The notes: a model not told the origin generated them from the sequence alone. A stretch of DNA of 64,000 nt from Solanum dulcamara (GCF_947179165.1 NC_077242.1:74691097-74755096), one strand, 5' to 3'. Counted from the stretch's first letter, positions 1-9,345 are shown. Program-made: numbers and translations.

Positions 1-293
1 CTGCCTTGACTGCAAGCATCAGTTAGCCTTTTGAGAAAGAGAAGAAACACCAAAACTGGATCTTTTCTCTTCAAACCTCACAAGACCCATCTGAGCTGCC
101 ATACCACGACTTTTTCTTCAATGTCAACCAAATATTGTCTAAACACTAATGAAAAAGACATATATGGTAGAATCGTAACCATAGAATACGACCCTAATTG
201 AAATGCATACATTTGTCTCATACACTAAAGTCTTTTCAGCTCGAGAGGAAAATGTCCGGTTCATCTTTCACAAACAACAATCTTCATAGCCTC
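1..293 (-). ncRNA. A00, class 0, cut by the window edge
   Basis: The box D half lies outside the window. The core is degenerate (GACTGCAAGC) and the loop is lost. The box C end reads GAGGCTATGAAGA on the minus strand. About 115 bp of unrelated sequence interrupts it at roughly 125-238. Confidence 0.4.
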
Positions 294-330
294 TAAAATG
301 TGAAACGGAGGGAGTAATAAATCAATCAAC

Positions 331-442
331 AAAGGGTTGTTTTGCAATTGGAAAAACTTTCATTTGAGAGATCACTGGCAGCAGAGGGGCAAAACCACCC
401 ATAGGAACTCCCTCACAGCTCTCTGTTTTCACCGCAACCTCA
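331..442 (-). ncRNA. B00, class 0
   Basis: The outer arms GGGTTGTTTTG and CAAAACCACCC pair with one mismatch. The extended TTTTG/CAAAA differs from class I TTG/CAA but keeps pairing. CTCTCTG is present; its partner is reduced to GCAGAGGGG. Confidence 0.5.
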
Positions 443-472
443 GACTTAAACTAAGGAGAGTTCCCAGATATT

Positions 473-647
473 GAGGCTCAAGGTCTGTGTTATATCCCGG
501 GCAAAAAGAGATTTGACAACAACATGGCTGCAAAAAACACCAGAAAAACTGGGGTTATGCCCCTCTAAGATACGAGTTGGATAATCTCAAATCTCCAATT
601 AATAAGCTCATAAGGGAATGAAAGGTTGCTAAAGTCATCATTGCCTC
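473..647 (-). ncRNA. A01, class I-like
   Basis: Box C (AATGATGA) and stem GAGGC/GCCTC are kept. Box D is changed to TTGA and the loop to CTAAGATA, so this copy is probably decayed. Confidence 0.45.
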
Positions 648-830
648 TTTCAAGCCGTCAATCATACTGCCATAACTTCTCTCTAGACCGAATGAATCAA
701 TAACAGCTTGCTTGGATGGTTGCTACCCATTGTATTATACTGTTACTTTAGATAGGCCAAATACATAGATAGCCCTTCAAACTTGCCACGAATTTTAAGT
801 TAGACCGTGATCACTTGGACACCTCAACTT

Positions 831-983
831 GACAGATGCAAAAAGAGATCCTACATCGCCATGGCTGCAAGAACCACCACAAAATATAGGGGCATGCACT
901 GCCAAGATACAAGTCGGATAATATCAAATGCCAAATTAATAAGCTCAGAAGGGAATGAAAGATTGATAAAATCATCTTCCCTC
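831..983 (-). ncRNA. A02, diverged copy without box D
   Basis: The core CGCCATGGCTGCA and loop CCAAGATA are intact. The terminal-stem side is replaced (TTGACAGAT) and box C is degenerate. Its counterpart is at 45.07 kb. Confidence 0.4.
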
Positions 984-1060
984 TTTCAAGCCATCAATCA
1001 TATCACCACTGACAATTTAAACAGCCCATGTGTGCAGCTTTTTCTAATTTCCCAGAAATT

Positions 1061-1160
1061 GAGGCTCAGATCTGTGTTATAGCTCAAGCAAATAGAAATC
1101 CAATGATAACATGACTGAACAACCACCAATTTGGGGACATGCTCCGCCAAGATACGGGTC
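1061..1160 (-). ncRNA. A03, class I, box C half missing
   Basis: Begins GAGGCTCAGATCTGTG, has a weak core (ACATGACTGAA), reaches GCCAAGATACGGGT and then runs into spacer sequence. The box C half is deleted. Confidence 0.4.
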
Positions 1161-1460
1161 ACCACCACCACTGGAAGCATTAAATGCTCTGGTAAAGGCA
1201 CAAAGAAAGCAAGCAAGAAAGAAAGATTCATGGTTTTAGCATATATCAAGGAGGAAACCCTTCAAGCTTCCTCACAAATAATGTTTAAACTCCAAATACA
1301 TACTGATCATACTCCCTCTGAAAGGGAATACTGTCAAAATATGGTTGTTACAGTGAAATGTTTTCATAGAGGATGGCTGTTTTAGCGAGGACTGACTGTA
1401 TATGCAACAGATAACTGTTTTTTTGAGACTGCTCTTTAATCCAAAAGAGTGAAGAAAGAG

Positions 1461-1555
1461 ATGCTGCAGTTTTTATAGTAATGGAGAAATCATTGGCTAA
1501 TGCAGAGAGATGCAACCCTTTCAACAAAAATCCTCTTAACTCTCCGGGGCCTCAT
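1461..1555 (-). ncRNA. B01, decayed
   Basis: AATGGAGAAATCATTGGC and GCAGAGAG are recognisable, but both outer arms have lost complementarity and the CTCTCTG strand reads CTCTCCGG. Confidence 0.35.
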
Positions 1556-1776
1556 TCTATCCCTTTTGACCTTTTGCTTTGTCGAGAAGACAGAGGCAAA
1601 TAGACTCTCAAATCTAGAATGGAAGAAATGCCAAATATAGTCCCTTATGTTTGAGAATAGGTTCAACGTAGTCTCTTAAGTATGCAATGAACTCTTTCGG
1701 TCTTTTATATTTGTCATGAGATCAGTACCAAAAAGATACGGTTTCAGTGATCAAACGTAAGTTAAACTGAGATAAG

Positions 1777-1968
1777 GAGGCTCAGATTTTCGCCTATTTA
1801 ATCAAAGAGCAGAGCTAAGCCAGCCATGGCAGCAAATATTGGTTGCCTCATGAGAAGGGACACAATTTCTCATCCTCCTTCACATACCTTCCAAGTTGTC
1901 TTTGCCAAGCCAGGCCTTGGAATTGACTCCAATATTTTCAGTCTTATAAAGATAATCTTCATAGCCTC
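1777..1968 (-). ncRNA. A04, class 0
   Basis: Box D and stem (GAGGCTCAGAT) and the box C end (ATGAAGA plus GCCTC) are intact. The core is GCCATGGCAGCA, and a loop-like GCCAAGCCAGG replaces CCAAGATA. Confidence 0.5.
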
Positions 1969-1984
1969 AGTATTTTTCGATTCT

Positions 1985-2440
1985 CAAGATACAGAAAAGG
2001 GCATCAAACTTGAGGACGGACACATAACACTTCAATTGAAAGACAGAGATAAAAGCTTGTCATGTTAGTACCCTTACATAGTCAAAGCAACTGCTCAAAG
2101 GCCATTTTCCTGACAAGGAATTAAATAGTACAAAGAGCACAAAACCTTCTGAGTTAAATCTTGCCTTAATGGGCAAAGAAAATCTCTTCTCCAGTCAACA
2201 CTCCACTGCTTTGACTCATTCCTGCAAAGTTCAAAGACTTATTTTTCAAGATGATGTAGATAAATGTTGCAGGTTTAATTAAGTAACATATGAATATACA
2301 GCAGGTCACTTTTGTTTGTTTATGGAGAGAATTTAACAGAAGAGACCTGTAAAGTTGCAATTCATGGATTCAAATCCTTCCATCATCAAAAACAACATCA
2401 ACAACTAGTCTTATGACTGAATTTTATAAAATCAATAAAT
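1985..2440. other. Spacer, nothing recognised
   Basis: AT-rich sequence between two A elements. The B expected here is absent, and I see no coding, RNA or transposon signature. Confidence 0.4.
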
Positions 2441-2441
2441 T

Positions 2442-2608
2442 GAGGCTCAGATCTGTGTTTACCTCCGGCAGAAAGAGAGTCCAACAACGGCATGGCTGCA
2501 AAAGCCAACAGAAAATGTGGTGCATGCGCTGCCAAGTTACGGGTCAAATAATCTCAAATGCCCGATTAGTATAAGCCTAGGATGGAATGAAAAATTTACA
2601 AAATCATA
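2442..2608 (-). ncRNA. A05, class I, 3' truncated on plus strand
   Basis: Box D side and core (GGCATGGCTGCAAAAG) are present, the loop is CCAAGTTA, and the copy breaks before box C. Confidence 0.42.
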
Positions 2609-2703
2609 GATTATTATACATGTTAACTGAAGTTCTTAAATTAAATACAGGGTTTGGGCCTAGGTTTTACTGAATTGATAGCTTCCAAAATGACAGAGAA
2701 AGT

Positions 2704-2818
2704 ACAACATACCCAGTGTAACCCCACAAGTGGGTTGGGGGAGGATAGAGTGTATGCAAGCCTTACCCCTAATTCGTAAAGATAGAGAGGTTGTTTCGGA
2801 TAGACTCTCGGCGCAAGT
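2704..2818 (+). mobile_element. Solanaceae-type retroposon (SINE-like) fragment
   Basis: Shows ACAACATACCCAGTG, then CCCACAAGTGGG, GGATAGAGTGTATGCA, CCTTACCCC and GATAGAGAGGTTGTTTC in the order seen in the dispersed retroposon repeated elsewhere in this window. Family name uncertain. Confidence 0.6.
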
Positions 2819-2863
2819 AACGCATCTCAAAGCAATCTGGCGACGCCGTGGCAGAGAGAACAT

Positions 2864-3037
2864 GAGGCTCAGATATGTATTAAGCTCGAGCAAAAAGAGA
2901 GTCCAGCGACGCCATGGCTGCAATAATCACCAGAAACTCTGGGAGCATGCCCTGCCAAGATACAGGTCGGATAATCTCGAATCTCTGATTGATAAGCTCA
3001 CAAAGGTATAAAAGATTTACAAAATCATCATCGCCTC
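2864..3037 (-). ncRNA. A06, class I, intact
   Basis: Stem GAGGC/GCCTC, box C (GATGATGA), box D, core and CCAAGATA loop are all present. No B lies before the next A, 98 bp away. Confidence 0.6.
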
Positions 3038-3135
3038 TTTCAAGCCGTCAATTATGCTCACCACCACCTGTATAACTCTAACCAGTTTCCAACAAAACAA
3101 ACCCTAAATATAAAATATTTTCCAAACTGGACATT

Positions 3136-3289
3136 AAGGCTCAGATCTGTGTTAGGGGCAACGTCATGGCTGCAAAAACAACCAGAAAATCTGGGAGCAT
3201 GCCCTGCCAAGATACGGGTCAGATAATCTCAAATATTCGATTGATAAGCTCATAAGGGTATAAAAGATATACAAAATCATCATCGCCTC
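3136..3289 (-). ncRNA. A07, class I, near-intact
   Basis: All blocks are present. The outer stem has one change (AAGGC), and the CTCGGGCAAAAAGAGAG stretch beside the core is deleted. Confidence 0.57.
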
Positions 3290-3391
3290 TTTCAAGCCGT
3301 CAATTATGCTGCCACCATTTGCATAGCCATAACTCTAACCAGTCTCCAACCAAACGAACCCTAAATATAAAATAGTTTCCAAACCGACATA

Positions 3392-3564
3392 AAGGCTCAG
3401 ATCTACGTTAAGCTCGGGAAAAAAGAGACTCCAGCAACGCATGGGTGCAAAAACAACCAGAAAATCTTGGAGCATGCCCTGCCAAGATACGGGTCAGATA
3501 ATCTCAAATGCCCAAATAATCAGTTCAAAATGGGATGAAAATTCGACAAAATCATCTTTGCCAC
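3392..3564 (-). ncRNA. A08, class I, box C degenerate
   Basis: Box D and loop are kept. The core is GCATGGGTGCA and the box C end reads ATCATCTTTGCCAC. Confidence 0.45.
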
Positions 3565-3891
3565 TTTCAAGCCATTGATGATACTCGCCACTCACACCGC
3601 CAACATTCAATGGTCCAGCAGAAGCATTTAAAAAAGATAGAGAGAATAGATGGTATTAGCATGCATAGCATGGAAGGGTATGAAACCCTTAATAGTACCC
3701 CCTCAATAAGATTGATGAACGGGCTGTGGGATTCTTACAATAATGGAACTCACCACCATCGCTTCCACCACTCCCACTGGTAACATTCAATGCTCCGGCG
3801 AAAGCATTAAAAAAAAGAAAAAAAAGAGTTGAAAGGCAGAGAAACGATATGTAACAACCATCCAAGCGAGTTGTTAATAATATACTCAAAC

Positions 3892-3985
3892 AACAACAAC
3901 AACAAATAACAACATTCCCAGTGTATCCCACAAGTGGGATTTGAGACGGTAATGTGTATGCAGACTTCCCCTGCCGAAAGTCTGT
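3892..3985 (+). mobile_element. SINE-like retroposon fragment in a cassette spacer
   Basis: Repeats CAACAACAACAAC, CATTCCCAGTG, CCCACAAGTGGG and GTGTATGCAGAC as in the copies at 2.7 and 4.6 kb. Confidence 0.55.
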
Positions 3986-4015
3986 TAATAATATATTCCC
4001 TCTGGAAAAATTGAT

Positions 4016-4122
4016 AAAAGGATTGTTGGGGTTTCTTATAGTAATGGAGAAATCATCGACTGATGCAGAGAGCGACAACCACCCTTTCAATGAAAAATCC
4101 CTAAGCTCACTGTAGCCCTCAT
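4016..4122 (-). ncRNA. B02, class I
   Basis: Arms AAAGGATTGTTGG and CGACAACCACCCTTT, central AATGGAGAAATCAT and GCAGAG are present. The CTCTCTG strand has decayed to CTCACTG. Confidence 0.5.
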
Positions 4123-4190
4123 TCTTTCTCTTTTGAATTTTGTTTTGTTCATTTCCCTAACCTTTTGTTTGCCGAAACTGACAGAGAAGT

Positions 4191-4364
4191 GAGGCTCAAA
4201 TCTGTGTTAAGCTCAGGTAAAAAGAGAGTCCAACCAGGCCAAGGCTGCAAAAAAACCCAGAAAAGCTGGTGGTATGCCCCGCCAAGATACGGATCGAATA
4301 ACCTCAAATGTCCAATTAGTCAGCTCATTAGGGAACAAAAATTGGAAAAAATCATCATTGCCTC
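4191..4364 (-). ncRNA. A09, class I, box D mutated
   Basis: The stem and AATGATGA are kept. Box D is TTGA (GCTCAAAT on plus) and the core is CCAAGGCTGCA. Confidence 0.47.
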
Positions 4365-4550
4365 TTTCAAGCCGTCCGATTATACTCACCACCATGCTTC
4401 CACCAGCTCCACCGGCAACATTCAATGATCTGGCGAAAGCACTAAAAAGAAGGAAAAAAAGAGTTGAAGGGCGCAAAAACCCTTTGAAACAATATGTAAC
4501 AACCATCCAAACGAGCTGTTAATTATATACTCCTCCACTTAAATTTGATA

Positions 4551-4857
4551 AAAGGGTTGGGATTCCTACAGTTATGGATAAATCATTGGCTAATTCAGTG
4601 AGAGGCAACCACCATCACCACCAAGAACAACAACATACCCAGTAAAATCCCACAAGTGAAGTCTGGGGAGGGTAGAATGTTCGCAGACCTTACCACTATC
4701 TTGTGGAGGCAGAGAGGTTGTTTCCGAAAGACCCTCCGTTCAAGTACAACAAATCCAGGTACAAAAAAGGAGACAGTAATGGAGAAATCATTGGCTAATT
4801 CAGTGAGAGGCAACCAACCACCCTTGGAACAAAAATCCTCAGATCCCTGTAGCCTCA
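4551..4857 (-). ncRNA. B03, split by a SINE-like insertion
   Basis: A B element whose middle is duplicated. A 42-bp segment (CAGTTATGG... to GAGAGGCAACC) occurs at 4569-4610 and again at 4774-4815 with two differences, flanking the retroposon between them. Confidence 0.6.
4624..4773 (+). mobile_element. SINE-like retroposon inserted in B03
   Basis: AACAACAACATACCCAGT, GGGGAGGGTAGAATG, CAGACCTTACCAC, GAGGCAGAGAGGTTGTTTCC and CCTCCG follow the family order. The 42-bp flanking repeats are far longer than a normal 8-20 bp target duplication. Confidence 0.68.
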
Positions 4858-4956
4858 TTCTTTCCCTTCTGAGCTTTTGCTTTATTCATTTCCCAGAACT
4901 TTTGTTTATATAGTACCCTGAAGATGTTAGAATACTCCGTCCATTAAAATTGACAA

Positions 4957-4987
4957 AAGGGTTATAGGGTTTCTTACAGTAATGGAG
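4957..4987 (-). ncRNA. B fragment joined to A10
   Basis: Only AAAAGGGTTATAGGG...TAATGGAG remains. It joins the box D end of A10 after 11 bp, a recombination junction. Confidence 0.45.
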
Positions 4988-4998
4988 TCCAGTAAATT

Positions 4999-5173
4999 GA
5001 GGCTCAGATCTGTGCTTAAGCTCAGGCAAAAAGCGAGTCCAACCACGCCATGGCTGCAAAAACCACCAGAAAATCTGGTGGCATGCCCCGCCAAGATACG
5101 GGTCGGATAACGTCAAATGTCCGATTAATCACCTCAGAAGAGAATAAAAATTGGCATAAATCATCATCGCCTC
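4999..5173 (-). ncRNA. A10, class I, intact
   Basis: A reference copy. Minus-strand ends are GAGGC-GATGATGA and CTGA-GCCTC; the core and the CCCCG-CCAAGATA-CGGG hairpin are perfect. Confidence 0.62.
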
Positions 5174-5361
5174 TCTCAAGCCGTCTGATTATACTCACCC
5201 TCATCGCTTCCATCAGCTACACTGGCAACATTCAATGCTCTGACAGAAGCATTAAAAAAATAAAAGAAAAAAAAAGAGTGGAAGGGCATAGAAACCCTTT
5301 GATGATATATAACAACAATCCAAGCTACTGTTAATAATATACTCCCTCCAATAAAATTGAT

Positions 5362-5457
5362 AGAAGGACTTTTTACAGTAATGGAGAAATCATTGGCTGA
5401 ATACAGAGAAAGGCAATCATCCATTCAATGAAAAATCATCAACTCTCGGTAGCCTCA
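5362..5457 (-). ncRNA. B04, class I, outer arms decayed
   Basis: Middle and S1 strands are recognisable (ACAGAGAAAGG and CTCTCGGTAGCCTC). The outer-arm pairing is lost. Confidence 0.42.
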
Positions 5458-5528
5458 TTCTTTCCCTTTTGAGCTTTTGCTTTGTTCATTTTCCCAACCA
5501 TTAGTTTCCCTAAACTGACAGAGAAAGT

Positions 5529-5701
5529 TAGGCTCAGATCTGTGTTAAGCTCAGGCAAAAAGAGAGTCCAACAACGCCATGGCTGCAAAAATCACCAGAA
5601 AATCTGGTGGCATGCCGGGCCAAGATACGGATCGGATTACCTCAAATGCCCGAATAATCAGCTCAGAAGGGAATAAAATTGGCAAAAATCATCATCGCCT
5701 C
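5529..5701 (-). ncRNA. A11, class I, near-intact
   Basis: Box C, box D and core are present; one stem change (TAGGC). The loop stem reads GGCCAAGATACGG. Confidence 0.57.
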
Positions 5702-5890
5702 TTTAAAACCACCGATTATACTCACGAACACCGCTTTCAGCTCCCCCGGAAACATTCAATGCTCCAGCAGAAGCATCAAAAAAAGAAAAGAAAAGAAAAA
5801 AGAGTTGAAGGGCATAGAACCCCTTTGAAACGATATACAACAACAATCCAAGCAAGCTGTAAATGATATACTCCCTCCGTTAAAATTGAT

Positions 5891-5995
5891 AAAAGGGTTG
5901 TTGGGATTCTTAGAGTGCTGGAGAAATCATTGGCTGAATGCAGATAGAGGCAACCACCCTTTCAATGAAAAATCCTCAACTCTCTGTTGCTTCAT
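5891..5995 (-). ncRNA. B05, class I
   Basis: AAAAGGGTTGTTGGG and GGCAACCACCCTTT form the outer arms. CTCTCTG is present; the partner strand reads GCAGATAGAGG. Confidence 0.52.
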
Positions 5996-6113
5996 TCTTT
6001 CCCTTCTGAGAGTTTTTTGCTTTTTGATTCTCAACTCTCAAAAACACTTCCCTTCATACCAAATACATCCTAAATATAAAATTAAAAAAATCCAAGGTGA
6101 ATAGAGAAAAATT

Positions 6114-6282
6114 GTTGCTTAGATCTGTGTTAAGCTCGGGAAAAAAGAGAGTCAAACAACACCATGGCTGCAAAACCACCAGACAATCTGGTGGCATGCC
6201 CTGCCAATACAGGTCGGATTACCTCGAATGCTCAATTAATCAGCTCAGAAGGGCATAAAAATTGACTAAATACATTGCTCTC
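6114..6282 (-). ncRNA. A12, class I, both boxes degraded
   Basis: Core CACCATGGCTGCA is kept. Box D is CTAA, the loop is shortened (GCCAATACAGG) and box C is lost. With the SINE at 6.35 kb and A13 it is duplicated as A15/SINE/A16. Confidence 0.42.
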
Positions 6283-6320
6283 TTTCAAACTGTCAATTAT
6301 ACTCAGCGGCACCTCCATAA

Positions 6321-6348
6321 CTCCTCTCTCTCTCTCTCTCTCTCTCTC
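6321..6348. repeat. (CT)n microsatellite
   Basis: About 14 uninterrupted CT units. The paralogous position at 7.84 kb has only a short CT run, so the repeat expanded after duplication. Confidence 0.95.
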
Positions 6349-6349
6349 A

Positions 6350-6462
6350 TTAAAAAAAATAGTGGAGAGAATTAAAAGGTGGAGAATGAAACCTTCACCA
6401 ACAAGTTGAAAGTTAAGGTAGCCAACCAATTGAGCTACAAGATTCCCCACATAACTCGTCTC
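6350..6462 (-). mobile_element. tRNA-derived SINE, minus strand
   Basis: The minus strand carries a clean Pol III A box (TAGCTCAATTGG) about 35 bp before a B-box-like GGTTTCATTCTCC, then a T/A-rich tail. The same SINE sits at the same relative site at 7.85 kb. Confidence 0.65.
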
Positions 6463-6513
6463 CAATACCAAACAAACCCTAAACAACATTTTCCCAATTG
6501 AAATAGAGAAAGT

Positions 6514-6689
6514 GAGGCTCAGATTTGTTCTAAGCTCGGGCAACAAGAGAGTCCAACAACACCATGGCTGCAGAAATCACCAGAAAAGCTTGGAGCATGC
6601 CCCACCAAGATACAGGTCGGATAATCTCAAATGCCCGACTAATCAGCTCAGAAAGGAATTAAAAAATTGACAAAAATCATCATCGCCTC
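6514..6689 (-). ncRNA. A13, class I, intact
   Basis: Stem, boxes and core are intact; loop context CCACCAAGATACAGG. Confidence 0.58.
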
Positions 6690-6870
6690 TTTCAAGCCAC
6701 CAATTATACTCACCCAAACAGCTTCCACTACCCCCACCAATAGCACTCAAAAGCATTAGAGAAAAGAGAATGCACTGTATGAGCATAGCATGGAGGGGTG
6801 TAGACACTATTTGAAAAGTCATATAAGCAATCATCCAAACAAACTCTTACTCCCTCCGTTAAATTTATAA

Positions 6871-6970
6871 AAAGGTTGTTGGGAATCTTATAGTAATGGA
6901 AAAATCGTTGGCTAATGCAGAGAGCGGCAACCACCCTTTCAATGAAATTCCTAAAGTCTCTGTAGCGTCA
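6871..6970 (-). ncRNA. B06, class I
   Basis: AAAGGTTGTTGGG/GGCAACCACCCTTT outer arms; S1 strands GCAGAG and GTCTCTG. Confidence 0.52.
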
Positions 6971-7041
6971 TTCTTTCCCTTTTGAACTTTTGCTTTGTTC
7001 ATTTCCCTAACCTTTTGTTTACCAAAACTAACAGCGAAAAT

Positions 7042-7213
7042 GAGGCTCAGACTGTATTTAAGCTCAGGCAAAAGGAGAGTCCAGGACGCCATAGCTGCAA
7101 AAGCCACAAGAAAATCTAGTGGCATGCCCCACCAAGATACAGGTCGGATAACATCAAATGCTCGATAAATCAGCTCAGAAGGGAATAAAATTGGCCAAAA
7201 TCATCATCGCCTA
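7042..7213 (-). ncRNA. A14, class I
   Basis: Box C GATGATGA and box D are kept; core changed to GCCATAGCTGCA; closing stem GCCTA. Confidence 0.53.
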
Positions 7214-7405
7214 TTAAAAGCCAAAGATTATACTCACGAGTGCTACTTCCACCAGCACCACCGACAACATTCAATATTCCGGGGGAAGCATTAAAAATGG
7301 AAGAGAAAAAAAGTGAGTTGAAAAGCATATAAACCCTTTGAAACAATATGTAACAACGATCCAAATGAGTTGTTAATAATATACTCCCTCCATTTAAAAT
7401 AGATT

Positions 7406-7517
7406 AAAGGGTTGTTGGGTTTCTTACATCAATGGAGAAATCGTTGGCTGACAGCAGAGAGAGGCAACCACCCTTTCAATGAAATATCCTCAACTCTCTG
7501 TAGACTGTAGCCCCATT
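7406..7517 (-). ncRNA. B07, class I
   Basis: AAAGGGTTGTTGGG/GGCAACCACCCTTT, GCAGAGAGAGG and CAACTCTCTG intact. The tail has a small duplication (TAGACTGTAG). Confidence 0.55.
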
Positions 7518-7629
7518 CTTTTCATTCTGAGCTTTTTGCTTTTTGTTTCTCAACTCTTGAAAATATTTTCCTTCATACCAAACACACCCTAAATATTAAA
7601 ACAAAATCCAGGCTAAATAGAGAAAACTT

Positions 7630-7801
7630 GAGGCTCAGATCTGTGTGAAAATGGGGCAAAAGAGAGTCCAACAACCACCATGGCTGCAAAAACCACCAGA
7701 AAATCTGGGAGCATGCCTCGCCAAGATACGGATCGGATAACTCGAATGCCAGATAAATCAACTCAGAAGGGAATAAAAATTGACAAAATCATCACTCTCT
7801 T
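7630..7801 (-). ncRNA. A15, class I
   Basis: Core, loop and box D intact; box C is GTGATGA, but the 5' stem strand is altered (GAGAGT). Confidence 0.52.
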
Positions 7802-7849
7802 TCAAGCCGTCAATTATACTCAACAACACCTACATAACTCCTCTCTCTC

Positions 7850-7975
7850 TCCTTCTAAAAAAATAAAATGGGGGTTGGGGAAGATGAAATAGGGGAGGGA
7901 ATTACAAGGAAGAAAATGGAACCCTCACCAACAAGGTAAAAGTTCAACCAACTGAGCTACTCAGATTCCCCACTC
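7850..7975 (-). mobile_element. tRNA-derived SINE, paralogue of the 6.35 kb copy
   Basis: The minus strand has A box TAGCTCAGTTGG and B-box-like GGTTCCATTTTC. It is followed by the same flank (ACTCGTCTCCAATACC) as the first copy, so the cassettes duplicated with the SINE inside. Confidence 0.65.
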
Positions 7976-8031
7976 GTCTCCAATACCGAACGAACCCTAA
8001 ATCACATTTTCCCAGTTGATATAGAGAAAAT

Positions 8032-8190
8032 GAGGCTCAGATCTATGTTAAGCTCGGGCAACAAGAGAGTCCAACCACGCCATGGCTGAAAAAAACAGCA
8101 TGCCCCTCCAAGATACAGGTCGGATAACCTCAAATGCCCAATTAATCTGCTCAAAAGGGAATAAAAATGGACAAAAATAATCATCACCTC
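8032..8190 (-). ncRNA. A16, class I
   Basis: Box C GTGATGA and box D kept; the 3' side of the core reads GCCATGGCTGAAA; about 15 bp missing before the loop. Confidence 0.52.
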
Positions 8191-8331
8191 TTTCAAACCG
8201 TCCGATTATCCTCACCACCATAGCTTCCACCGGCAACATTCCATGCTCCGACAGCAGCATTAAAATTAGAGTTGAAGGGAATAGAAATCCTTTGAAACAA
8301 TATGTAAGACAATCCAAATGAGTTGTTGATT

Positions 8332-8617
8332 ATAGGCATAATATATAAACGTGCCCTTTAACTTAGCCTCATATGACATCTATGCCCTTCAACTTTGAGT
8401 GTGCACAATTAAGCACATAAACTTGTATAGAGTTGAACAAGTAGACATGCGTCTTACTTGGCGTCCTACATGGCAATCCGCATCATACGTGGTGTCCTGC
8501 ATGTATTGTGCCATGTAGGACGAGTACGCGTGTGTCTACTTGTGCACACCCAAAGTTGGAGGACATAAATGGCAGTTGAGTTCAAGGTAAAGGACATATT
8601 TATGATTATTTCTTAAT
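8332..8617. mobile_element. MITE-like element in a cassette spacer
   Basis: Ends read GGCATAATATATAAACGTGCC and GGTAAAGGACATATTTATGA, roughly inverted. The interior has inverted text around GTAGACATGCG/CGTGTGTCTAC and TGGCGTCCTACATGG/CCATGTAGGACG. It splits the A16-B08 spacer. Confidence 0.55.
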
Positions 8618-8672
8618 TATACACTCCAATCAACATTTCTAAGGGTCTTCATGCTTTTAATATAGTATAGAG

Positions 8673-8776
8673 AAAAGGGTTGTTGGGATTCTTACCATAA
8701 TGGAGAAATCATTGGCTGAATGCTGAGAGAGGCAACCACCCTTTTAATGAAAAATCCTCAACTCTCTGTAGCCTCA
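8673..8776 (-). ncRNA. B08, class I, intact
   Basis: Outer arms AAAGGGTTGTTGGG/GGCAACCACCCTTTT, GAGAGAGG and CAACTCTCTG all present. Confidence 0.57.
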
Positions 8777-8889
8777 TTCTTTCCCTTCTGAGCTTTTTGC
8801 TTTTTGTTTCTCAACTCTTGAAAACATTTTTGTTCATACCGAACACACCCTCATATAATAAAAAAAGCCAAGCTGAATAGAGAAAAATT

Positions 8890-9063
8890 GAGGCTCAGAT
8901 CTGTGTTAAGCTTGGGCAAAAAGAGAGTCCAACAACGCCATGGCTGCAAAAACCACTAGAAAAGCTGGGAGCATGCCCCGCCAAGATACGGTCGGATAAT
9001 CTCAAATGCCCGATTAATCAGCTAAGAAGGGAATTAAAAGTTGACCAAAATCATCATTGCCTC
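8890..9063 (-). ncRNA. A17, class I, intact
   Basis: GAGGC-AATGATGA and CTGA-GCCTC ends; full core; loop stem shortened on one side (CCCCG...CGG). Confidence 0.61.
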
Positions 9064-9241
9064 TTTAAAGTCACCAATTATACTCATCCCACCAGCTGCA
9101 CTCAATGCTCAGGCAGAAGAATTAGAGAAAAGAGAATGCACTGTCTGAGCATAGCATGGAAGGGTGTGGAAAGTATTTGAAACATAATATCAGCAACCAT
9201 CCAAACGAAAAGTTAATATTACTCCCTCAGTTAAAATTTAT

Positions 9242-9345
9242 AAAAGGGTTGTTGGGGTTCTAACAGTAATGGAGAAATCATTGGCTGATGCAGAGAGCAG
9301 CAACCACCCTCTCAATGAAAAATCCTCAACTCTCTGTAGCCTCAT
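9242..9345 (-). ncRNA. B09, class I
   Basis: Arms, central block and both S1 strands present. Confidence 0.55.

Larger units (their letters stand above)
212..1060. repeat. Segmental duplicate of 44430-45290
   Basis: The order A-tail, B, A, A-variant and the spacer text (for example GATAGGCCAAATACATAGATAG) recur at 44.43-45.29 kb with scattered substitutions and small deletions. This is a block copy of several cassettes, not independent amplification. Confidence 0.85.

Noticed and set aside
4213..4506. Minus-strand ORFs through A and B as a repeated gene family
   Set aside because: Different copies are open in different frames, no residue pattern is shared across classes, and conserved blocks are interrupted by indels that break any frame.
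5050..5334. Plus-strand ORFs starting at GCCATGGCTGCA (MAAKTTRKSG..., MAADTSLLFKA...), with a good plant start context, as a family of small proteins
   Set aside because: The distance from the ATG to CCAAGATA differs by non-multiples of three between classes, so the downstream peptide changes frame (RQDTG versus AKIRV). Stops occur early in class IV, and conservation follows RNA pairing rather than codons.
8673..8776. B as a box H/ACA snoRNA
   Set aside because: No consistent ANANNA hinge and no ACA three bases from a predicted 3' end in the different classes. Only class II shows an ACA after the outer arm.
8673..8776. B as a known conserved miRNA precursor
   Set aside because: Neither arm matches a miRNA family I recognise; the duplex has too many mismatches beyond the outer 11-13 bp. 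Novel small RNAs are not excluded.
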